Assembly: GCF_000242595.2 (NCBI RefSeq)
Contig: NC_017098.1
Location: 2,499,501 to 2,563,500, forward strand
Source of the DNA: Spirochaeta africana DSM 8902
Lineage (GTDB): Bacteria > Spirochaetota > Spirochaetia > DSM-27196 > DSM-8902
Reading direction: 5' to 3'
DNA length: 64,000 bases
In this document: piece by piece, positions 8,419 through 15,234 of the stretch
How the letters are laid out: each line of letters begins with the position of its first letter
Position numbering within the stretch: position 1 is the first letter of the stretch
Position numbers and translations under genes: made by a program
The notes under the pieces: generated by a model
What the model saw: only the letters and a program-made list of their open reading frames with translations
Database searches by the model: none
Told to the model about the DNA's origin: nothing

Positions 8419-8988
8419 ATGAAAGTCTACATTTTGCAGGTTCACACCGGTTACGAACACCACACTGCTCAACGACTGCAGCAGTTGTCCCGCAGTATTA
8501 TCACGGACACCTGTCGTGTCGTCCTGCACTCACTCGACCGCGAGCTGCGTATCCGCGCCCGGGGGCAGCGTCGCCTCGTGCGGAAGCCGCTGTACCCCGG
8601 GTATATCTTCCTGGAATCAGACTGTCCGACTGACAACCTGCTGCAGCTGATCCAGCAGGTACCATCGGCGGTGCGGTTTCTGCAGGCCAACAGCGATATC
8701 ACCCCGGTTCGGCCGCAGGAGGAAACCATGCTGCGGCGACTGATGCAGTTCGGGCAGGTTATCCCGCGCTCACGGGTTGTACTGCAGCCCAAGCAGCGGA
8801 TCCAGGTGATACAGGGTCCGCTGCAGGGGCTTGAGGGGATCATTGAACGCGTAGATCGTCGGCGTGAACGGGTACGGGTACGGCTGGTTATGAGCAACAA
8901 GCCTTTCAGTTTTGATATCGGCATAGAGGTCGTCCAGCCGCACACTACGGACTCAGCCGTTGCGGCGGGATCGGGGGAGCAAGCATGA
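8419..8988 (+). CDS. NusG-family transcription elongation factor paralogue (RfaH/LoaP-like)
   Basis: A 189-residue protein with an N-terminal NGN domain (about 1-110; MKVYILQVHTGYEHHTAQRL, then YPGYIFLES) and a C-terminal KOW region (about 122-175; QRIQVIQGPLQGLEGIIERV). It is not the housekeeping nusG: it stands alone, without secE or ribosomal protein genes, at the head of a sugar-modification operon. Specialised NusG paralogues (RfaH, UpxY, LoaP) ride on RNA polymerase to help it through long polysaccharide or natural-product operons. The ATGA overlap with the next gene ties it to this operon. The specific recruitment element is not evident. Function as an operon-specific antiterminator is inferred. 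Confidence 0.8.
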   Translation: MKVYILQVHTGYEHHTAQRLQQLSRSIITDTCRVVLHSLDRELRIRARGQRRLVRKPLYPGYIFLESDCPTDNLLQLIQQVPSAVRFLQANSDITPVRPQEETMLRRLMQFGQVIPRSRVVLQPKQRIQVIQGPLQGLEGIIERVDRRRERVRVRLVMSNKPFSFDIGIEVVQPHTTDSAVAAGSGEQA

Positions 8989-10457
8989 TCGGAATGCGAA
9001 CACAGCGGGTATACATCCTGGGAGCCGGGATTGCCGGGGTATCGATTGCGAACGAGATTCGCCGCAAAGGGGTGTTCGGCGAGGTCGCGGCCTTTCTGGA
9101 TGATGACACTGCCAAAATCGGCACCAGGATTGAGGGCACACCAGTACTGGGACCAATCGAGGATATCCTGCCGCTGCTTGACAGCAGCCCCGGCGATGAA
9201 GCCCTGATTGCCATGCCGAGTGCCCCTCGTGAACGGCTGCGCAAGCTGTACGGCATGCTGGAGCAGATCGGTTTTTCCAGAATCCGTATCCTGCCCGGTA
9301 TTTCCCAGATTCTGGAGGGTGATGCCCATCTGATCCAGACCCGCGAGATCGATCCCCTGGATGTCCTGTCCCGCACGCCAGTCCAGATACATCTGCGCGA
9401 GTCGCTGGCATATCTGCGCGGAAAACGCGTACTGATTACCGGCGCCGGGGGGAGTATCGGCAGCGAAATTGCCCGCCAGCTGCTGAGCGGGGGCTGCGAA
9501 CGCATCTACCTGCTGGGACACGGGGAAAACAGCATCTATGAGATAGACCACGAACTGCGCATGCTTCAGAAGGAAGGGGTTGGTGAACAGGCCACCATCG
9601 TGCCGGTGATCGGCGAGCTGCAGGATGCCGACTACGTGCATTTCATCATGCAGCGGCTGCGTGCGGATGTCATCTTTCACTGCGCGGCGTACAAGCATGT
9701 GCCGCTTATGGAGGCCAATCCGGTCGCGGTAATCCGCAACAACGTCTTTGGTACCCGCAACCTGCTTGATGCAGCACGGGAGTACCCCGACTGCCGTATC
9801 GTCCTGGTTTCTACCGACAAGGTGGTAGCACCCTCAAGCGTATACGGGGCCAGCAAGCAGCTGGCGGAACAACTGGTTCTGCATGATGCTTCCGGCCGGC
9901 ATCTGGCTGTGCGCTTTGGCAACGTACTGGGGTCACGGGGAAGTATCCTGCCGTTGTTCAGGCGGCAGATCGAAAGCGGCGGGCCGGTTACCCTGACACA
10001 CCCGGACGCAACCCGGTTCTTTATGACGATTCCCGAAGCGGTCTCGCTGGTACTGAAGGCAGGCGGGGTTGGCAACGGCGGCGAACTGTATTTGCTGGAT
10101 ATGGGAGAACCGGTGCGCATACGGGATGTAGCCGAACAGCTGATCCGTTTTTACGGCTATGAACCGGATGTGGACATTCCTATCGACATTATAGGGCTGC
10201 GCCCCGGGGAAAAGCTGCAGGAAGCGCTATGGGATGACCATGAAACCCCCCAGCCAACCGAGTTCCCGCGGATTCAGCGTATTACCCGGACCCCCTGCCC
10301 TGCCGAACCGCTACAGCAGCTGCTGCAGGAACTGACACCGGTATGCACATTCGACCCCGCACAACCCCGGCTGTATCGCGATCGCCGGCGGCTGCGGGAT
10401 ATTCTGCGTCGCTACGTTCCGACCCTGCAGGAGGTACCCGATGAGCCGCGCTACTGA
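8985..10457 (+). CDS. CapD/FlaA1-type nucleotide-sugar 4,6-dehydratase
   Basis: A 490-residue SDR enzyme of the CapD family, which converts UDP-GlcNAc-type sugars to 4-keto-6-deoxy sugars. Residues 1-145 form a Rossmann-like regulatory domain (GAGIAGVSIANEI) without the transmembrane helices found in WbpM/PglF, so this copy should be soluble. The catalytic domain follows, with the NAD(P) motif GAGGSIG at 153-159, the STDK stretch and a YxxxK pair (Tyr287, Lys291 in VYGASK). Large WbpM-type relatives have Met at the Tyr position; the Tyr form is typical of the short FlaA1-type members (family knowledge from memory). It overlaps nusG-like by 4 bases and the aminotransferase by 17. A sugar product for glycan or flagellin modification is inferred. 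Confidence 0.85.
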   Translation: MIGMRTQRVYILGAGIAGVSIANEIRRKGVFGEVAAFLDDDTAKIGTRIEGTPVLGPIEDILPLLDSSPGDEALIAMPSAPRERLRKLYGMLEQIGFSRIRILPGISQILEGDAHLIQTREIDPLDVLSRTPVQIHLRESLAYLRGKRVLITGAGGSIGSEIARQLLSGGCERIYLLGHGENSIYEIDHELRMLQKEGVGEQATIVPVIGELQDADYVHFIMQRLRADVIFHCAAYKHVPLMEANPVAVIRNNVFGTRNLLDAAREYPDCRIVLVSTDKVVAPSSVYGASKQLAEQLVLHDASGRHLAVRFGNVLGSRGSILPLFRRQIESGGPVTLTHPDATRFFMTIPEAVSLVLKAGGVGNGGELYLLDMGEPVRIRDVAEQLIRFYGYEPDVDIPIDIIGLRPGEKLQEALWDDHETPQPTEFPRIQRITRTPCPAEPLQQLLQELTPVCTFDPAQPRLYRDRRRLRDILRRYVPTLQEVPDEPRY

Positions 10458-11652
10458 TGCCGAAAAGCCCGAACCGGTTCCATTTGGCAAGCCGTCGCTC
10501 GGAGTTGCCGAGGAGGACGCGGTGCTGCGCGTTATGCGATCCGGCTGGCTCACAACCGGCAGTGAGTGCCGGAGCTTTGAGCAGGAGTTTGCCCGTGCGG
10601 TAGACATGCCGCATGCGATTGCCGTTTCATCCGCCACTGCCGGTCTGCACCTTGCCCTGGAGGCGGCCGGTGTCAAACCTGGTGATCGTGTGGTGACCAC
10701 CCCCCTGACATTTGCTGCCACTGCCGAGGTAATCTGCAGCCTGGGCGCAGATCCGGTCTTTGCCGACATCGATCCGGACACGGGGAATATCTCCGCCGAA
10801 CGGGCGGCTCATGCGGTCGAGCAGAGCCAGGCAGCTGCCCTGATCCCGGTTCATCTGGGGGGGCTTACCTGCCAGATGCAGCCGCTGCAGGCGATTGCGT
10901 CCGGGTACCGCTGCAGCCTGATCGAGGATGCGGCACACAGCTTTCCCGGCGGCGATGAGCATGGGTATGCCGGCACCCAGAGTGATTTCGGGGTATACTC
11001 CTTTTATGCTAACAAGACCATCACCACCGGCGAGGGCGGGATGGTAGTTACCCGCGATACCGCGGCGGCCCGGCGAATGCAGCTGCTGCGCAATCACGGC
11101 ATCGATCGGGATGTATGGCATCGCTTTACCGATACCCGGGCCTCCTGGCGCTACGACATCACCGCCGCCGGGTTCAAGTACAACATGCCGGATCTGGCCG
11201 CAGCGATTGGCCGGGTACAACTCGGCAAAGCCCGGGAGCTGCAGCAGAAACGGCGCGCCATTGCCAACCGCTATCTGAATGAACTGCGAGACTGCGAATT
11301 CCTGCAGCTGCCGCCGGATGCCCCGGATCACTCCTATCATCTGTTCCAGATCCGGCTGCGAACCGGAATCCTGAGTATAGACCGTGACGAGTTCATCAAC
11401 AGACTGCAGCAGCAGGGGATCGGCACATCGGTGCACTACATTCCTTTGCATATCATGAGCTATTACCGGGATCGCTACGATCTGAAACCATCTGATTTCC
11501 CGCACGCACTGGACTGGTACGAGCGGTGTATCAGCTTGCCGATATATCCGGATTTGGAAGATTCCCAGATAGACCGTATACTGGATGCAGTGCGCGGCAT
11601 CGGCCGCTCCTGTCTGAAAGGCCTGACCGCCAGCAGCAACCGCCAGGCATAG
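10441..11652 (+). CDS. DegT/DnrJ/EryC1-family sugar aminotransferase
   Basis: PLP-dependent aminotransferase of 403 residues that normally acts on 4-keto nucleotide sugars, the product of the preceding CapD-type enzyme. Seen in the sequence: the substrate/PLP region AVSSATAGLHLALEAAG, the Asp-containing LIEDAAHSFPG motif (pyridine nitrogen contact) and the PLP Lys192 in FYANKTITTGEGGM. The C-terminal half contains IGTSVHYIPLH, typical of PseC/WecE-like members. The 17-base overlap with the dehydratase gene indicates tight coupling. The pair is equivalent to PseB/PseC or PglF/PglE logic (dehydrate, then aminate). I cannot tell the stereochemistry of the product. Confidence 0.88.
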   Translation: MSRATDAEKPEPVPFGKPSLGVAEEDAVLRVMRSGWLTTGSECRSFEQEFARAVDMPHAIAVSSATAGLHLALEAAGVKPGDRVVTTPLTFAATAEVICSLGADPVFADIDPDTGNISAERAAHAVEQSQAAALIPVHLGGLTCQMQPLQAIASGYRCSLIEDAAHSFPGGDEHGYAGTQSDFGVYSFYANKTITTGEGGMVVTRDTAAARRMQLLRNHGIDRDVWHRFTDTRASWRYDITAAGFKYNMPDLAAAIGRVQLGKARELQQKRRAIANRYLNELRDCEFLQLPPDAPDHSYHLFQIRLRTGILSIDRDEFINRLQQQGIGTSVHYIPLHIMSYYRDRYDLKPSDFPHALDWYERCISLPIYPDLEDSQIDRILDAVRGIGRSCLKGLTASSNRQA

Positions 11653-11671
11653 CGTTACGGAGGATACCCGC

Positions 11672-13825
11672 GTGGGACTGACGATAACCGATTTCTCACC
11701 AGTTTGCGTCTCTAATCTGACACGACCTGACATGCTGCATGCAGTCACGGTCCGGTCTCACAAGGCCCATGGACGCCTGCTGCACATTCGCACCCCGGAG
11801 CTGCCGGAGGGGTACCACCTGTTCACCGCGCGCGACCTCGGCACTGCCAACCTGATCGAGGTATGGGGAACCGAGGTTCCACTGTTTGCAGCCGAGGAAT
11901 CCTGCTACAGCGGTGAGCCGGTCGGGTTGCTGGTCGGCCCCGATCACGAGGTACTGCAGGAGCTGCTTGACCTTACCTCGGTCACCTTCGAGGAGCTGGA
12001 ACCCCAGTTCTCCCGGGAGGACATCGAAACACGACGCATTGTCCTGGAACGCCGCTTCGAGTCTGGTGATCCGGACAGCGACACCGCCGAGGGAACCCAG
12101 ACCATCGAAGGGGTCTATCGAACCGGCATTCAGGATCATCACTACCTCGAGCCCATGGGAGCCCTGGCAGAGCCTACCGCAACAGGGATGACGGTGTACT
12201 CCCCGTGTACGCACATCTTTATGGTCCGCGACATAGTTGCAGCGGTTGCCGGGCTGCCGCGAGCCGGGGTGGTGGTAGAGGCCTGCTTTCCCGGCGATGA
12301 CCTGGACGGGAAGCTGTGGTATCCAGCGATAATTGCTGCCCAGGCTGCATGGGCAGCCCGCACCCTGAACAGACCGGTTCGCATTCAGCACAATCATGCC
12401 GAGGATGCCCTGTACTCACCCAAGCGGGCCCCTATGACTATCCGGATGCTGACCGCTATCGGGGATGACGGCACCAAAAAAGCAGTGACAGCCGAGATGG
12501 ATATCGATATGGGCAGCTATCCGGTGGCAGCAGAAGCCGTGCTCGAACGGGCAATGCTGCAGCTCTGCGGGCGATACCAGCTTTCGTCACTGCAGATAAC
12601 CGGACGGGTTCTGAAAACCAACACCCCGCCGCTGGGTTTCTTTGATGGCTGGGGCGATGCAAGCGCCGCCTTTGCGCTGGAGACCCACTACAACCGGGTC
12701 GCCGAGGTGGCGATGGCCGATCCTGCCGAGTACCGTCGCAGCGCCCTGATCCCCGCCGGAGCGCGCCTGATAACCGGCGGTTTGATGCGGGAAAGCTGCA
12801 GCCCGCTGCGCTGTATGCAGGCGGTGATCACCGCCAGCGACTTTACCCGCAAGCATGCCGCTTACGAGCTGCAGCGCAAGCGGCGCCAGCACAACCAGTT
12901 CCAGGGGCAGGTTATGCGTGGTATCGGTCTGGCCCAGGTAAGCACGCCCCCGCTGCTGATCGGCAGCGGACGCAGCGGAAAACCGGCAACCGCCGGCATC
13001 CGGCTGGAAAGCGACGGCAGTGCCACCATTCTGACCTCGATGTATCCCGGCAGCGCCGGGGCCGAGCTGGCCTGGCGAACGGTAGTCAGCGAGACCCTCG
13101 CCCTGCCGCTGGCCCAGACCCGGCTTGCCGCACCGCGTACCGACAGTTGCCCCGATACCGGGCCGGAAACCCTGAGTCGCGGGATTACTATCTGCGCCAA
13201 AATACTGGAAACCTGTGCCCAGGCAATCAACAAGCGCCGTTTTCGGGATCCGCTGCCGATCGAGGTCCATCGATCGTTCCGCATGCCGCGTTCCTATCGG
13301 CAGGACAGCTCTGGCGCCACCGACCCTTATCCGCTGGCCGCTATTGGCGCGGCCGTGCTGGAGGTCGAGATCGAGCAGCGCACCCTGGATATCTCGATTC
13401 GGGGGATCTGGCTGGCGGTAGACGGCGGCAGGATTATCCAGCCTTCGGCGGCACTGCAGCGCCTGGAGCAAAACGTCTACAGTGCACTGGGATTCCTGCA
13501 CACCGAGGTTCTCGAGCTCCACCATGGCATGCTCTCGCCCAGCCATACGATTGGCTACCGCATACCGCGCTTTGGCGAATTCCCCGACCCCCAGATCCAG
13601 CTGCTGCAGCCCGACCGTAACGGCCCGCCCCTGGGTATCGGAGAACTGCCCGGGATGTGCATCCCGGCAGCCGGAATCCAGGCGATCAGCCAGGCATCAG
13701 ATGTGTACTTTGACCAGATTCCGATCTCGCCGGAGGTAATGTACCAGTATCGCAACGATGAACTGCCGGAAGCGGTCCAGCCTGCGGCAGTCGAGACGGA
13801 CCAGGAGAAGGAGGAACGGTCGTGA
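11672..13825 (+). CDS. xanthine-dehydrogenase-like molybdopterin subunit with degenerate cofactor motifs
   Basis: A 717-residue homologue of the large subunit of molybdenum hydroxylases (xanthine dehydrogenase, CO dehydrogenase, quinoline 2-oxidoreductase). The N-terminal substrate domain is present (AHGRLLHIRTPELPEG; CYSGEPVGLLV), then the cofactor region with TGIQDHHYLEPMGALAEP, close to the family QEHxYLEPxxALA. The pterin motif GGGFGGK is changed to GDDLDGK (208-214), and the RGFGxPQ segment to DGWGDAS (325-331). The catalytic Glu is kept: Glu658 in GIGELPG corresponds to GVGE. The start is GTG, with GGAGG upstream, 19 bases after the DegT gene. The stop overlaps the next gene by 4 bases. 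Mo-cofactor binding is doubtful; the enzyme may have a new role or act as a scaffold. Confidence 0.8.
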   Translation: MGLTITDFSPVCVSNLTRPDMLHAVTVRSHKAHGRLLHIRTPELPEGYHLFTARDLGTANLIEVWGTEVPLFAAEESCYSGEPVGLLVGPDHEVLQELLDLTSVTFEELEPQFSREDIETRRIVLERRFESGDPDSDTAEGTQTIEGVYRTGIQDHHYLEPMGALAEPTATGMTVYSPCTHIFMVRDIVAAVAGLPRAGVVVEACFPGDDLDGKLWYPAIIAAQAAWAARTLNRPVRIQHNHAEDALYSPKRAPMTIRMLTAIGDDGTKKAVTAEMDIDMGSYPVAAEAVLERAMLQLCGRYQLSSLQITGRVLKTNTPPLGFFDGWGDASAAFALETHYNRVAEVAMADPAEYRRSALIPAGARLITGGLMRESCSPLRCMQAVITASDFTRKHAAYELQRKRRQHNQFQGQVMRGIGLAQVSTPPLLIGSGRSGKPATAGIRLESDGSATILTSMYPGSAGAELAWRTVVSETLALPLAQTRLAAPRTDSCPDTGPETLSRGITICAKILETCAQAINKRRFRDPLPIEVHRSFRMPRSYRQDSSGATDPYPLAAIGAAVLEVEIEQRTLDISIRGIWLAVDGGRIIQPSAALQRLEQNVYSALGFLHTEVLELHHGMLSPSHTIGYRIPRFGEFPDPQIQLLQPDRNGPPLGIGELPGMCIPAAGIQAISQASDVYFDQIPISPEVMYQYRNDELPEAVQPAAVETDQEKEERS

Positions 13826-14301
13826 TACTCTCATTCATCCTGAACGGGGCCCCGGCCCAGACCGAAGCCTACCCGCATGTCGACCTGATGACCACCCTGC
13901 GGGATCGCTGCGGGATTACCAGTATTCGGCGCGGGGCCATCCAGCAGAACAGTGGCCTGTCGATGATCCTGATGGACGGATTGCCGGTCCCCTCGGTTCT
14001 GATCCCCTCCTTTCACGCGGAGGGCAGCGATATCATTACCTATGAAGGTGTAGCCAGCTCGGAGGAGTATCACGAAATCGTGCAGAGTTTCAGCCGCTCG
14101 AATATCCTGATCAACCCCCTGGCTCTGCCAACCCTGATACTGCTTACCTACTGGATTATTACCGAGAATCGGATGATACCCGAAAGCGAAGTCCGGGAAC
14201 TGCTGGGCGAGATAGCCTGCCGGGGCGGGGTCACCTCCCGCATCCTGCATGCAGTCCAGCAGGCACACCAGTACCGACGAATACGGATGCAGCATGAATA
14301 A
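13822..14301 (+). CDS. xanthine-dehydrogenase Fe-S subunit homologue lacking nearly all cluster cysteines
   Basis: A 159-residue protein, the exact size of the small 2x[2Fe-2S] subunit of molybdenum hydroxylases, and aligning with it almost without gaps. The framework is clear: ILNG at 6-9, TTLRDRCGIT at 24-33, LMDG at 50-53, ITYEG at 72-76, then EVRELLGEIACRG at 123-135. At the plant-type ferredoxin cluster the four Cys positions read Ala39, Ser44, Ser47 and Val59. At the second cluster (family QCGFCTPG and CRCTGY) they read Asn98, Ala101, Cys133 and Gly135. One of eight ligands remains, so neither cluster can form in the usual way. ATG overlaps the preceding stop by 4 bases. It is not a random pseudogene: the frame is open, coupled and full length. 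Confidence 0.82.
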   Translation: MILSFILNGAPAQTEAYPHVDLMTTLRDRCGITSIRRGAIQQNSGLSMILMDGLPVPSVLIPSFHAEGSDIITYEGVASSEEYHEIVQSFSRSNILINPLALPTLILLTYWIITENRMIPESEVRELLGEIACRGGVTSRILHAVQQAHQYRRIRMQHE

Positions 14302-15139
14302 GATCAGTCACCCGCCGGCCCGTCCATTCACCCTGCAGGAGGCGCTGCAGCTGCTGCGCCGGGATCCCGACAGCATCATTCTTGCCGGAAGTACCCACCG
14401 GCTCAGCAGCTCGCCGCCGCCAGAGTCGCAGCGACTGCCTCCGCCGCCTATCCTGAGTCTTGACCGTATCGAGGAACTGCGCCGGGTCAGTCGAACCGAC
14501 CGCTACCTTGAGTTCGGCAGCGGGGTAAGTCTGCAGCGGATCCTGCAGCTGGGACTGCAGATTCTGCCAGACCCCCTGCGCACATGCCTGGAAAGTGTTG
14601 GCACCCCGGGACTGCGTCGACTGGCCACCATTGGCGGTAACGTAATGATACCCGAAAGCACGATCGGCCTGGGTCTGGTACTGGCTACCCTTGATGGCAC
14701 CCTCGAGCTGCGACGGGTCGGCAGCAGTCGCCGACTGCCGGTGGCACGCCTCTACTCTCAGAACAGAAGCCTGGATGAAGGGGAACTGCTGACACGTATT
14801 CGCATCCCCAACAACTTTCCCACCCATGCCGTCTACAAACGCTTTGGCTCGCCCTACGACCACACCACTCACCCGCTGGGGGTTTGCGGGATCGCGACTC
14901 TGGAGAAGAATTCGGTAGAACGCTTTGTGTTCATTACCGGGGATATCAACCAGCCGCTTGTCCGCAACCGCGAGCTGGAAGCAGACATAGTGGGACAACG
15001 GGTTCCCTTTACCGCCAAAGAGTTCCAGGTGTTTCAGGAACGCTGGCACCAGACCCTGCTGACGCACAACCTGAGTGCGATTCAGATCGAGCGCAGCATT
15101 CGCATGTTTGTGTATTTTCTGACAGAGCTGCGCCCGTAG
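14294..15139 (+). CDS. xanthine-dehydrogenase FAD subunit homologue (CoxM/XdhB-like)
   Basis: A 281-residue protein resembling the middle, FAD-binding subunit of molybdenum hydroxylases. The family motif TIGGN is kept (in RLATIGGNVMIPE), as are GSGVSLQRIL and the GELLTRIRIP element of the C-terminal domain. The first FAD phosphate loop, usually AGGTDLL, reads LAGSTHRL and is weakened; the usual Asp after the TIGGN region is not seen. ATG 14294 was chosen because it overlaps the previous stop by 8 bases, like the other junctions here; an earlier in-frame codon at 14249 would give 15 more residues with no family match. It closes the six-gene operon. FAD binding is possible but not assured. Confidence 0.75.
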   Translation: MNKISHPPARPFTLQEALQLLRRDPDSIILAGSTHRLSSSPPPESQRLPPPPILSLDRIEELRRVSRTDRYLEFGSGVSLQRILQLGLQILPDPLRTCLESVGTPGLRRLATIGGNVMIPESTIGLGLVLATLDGTLELRRVGSSRRLPVARLYSQNRSLDEGELLTRIRIPNNFPTHAVYKRFGSPYDHTTHPLGVCGIATLEKNSVERFVFITGDINQPLVRNRELEADIVGQRVPFTAKEFQVFQERWHQTLLTHNLSAIQIERSIRMFVYFLTELRP

Positions 15140-15195
15140 GCGTCAGGCGCTGTCACGCGGATTCCTGCCGTGCGAACTCCTGACCGCTGCACGGG

Positions 15196-15224
15196 TTGCC
15201 AACCTGACCGATTGCTCATATAGT
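15196..15224 (+). promoter_or_regulatory. dnaE promoter, very short or no leader
   Basis: TTGCCA (15196-15201), a 17-base spacer and TATAGT (15219-15224). Ten bases separate the -10 from the ATG at 15235, giving a leader of about 3-4 bases with no real ribosome-binding site. The preceding 56 bases after the FAD-like gene show nothing else I can name. Confidence 0.65.
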
Positions 15225-15234
15225 TTGAGTACTC

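Noticed and set aside
13822-14301. Calling the cysteine-poor Fe-S subunit homologue a pseudogene
   Set aside because: The frame is intact, full length and overlaps both neighbours; changes are limited to ligand positions while the fold residues remain.
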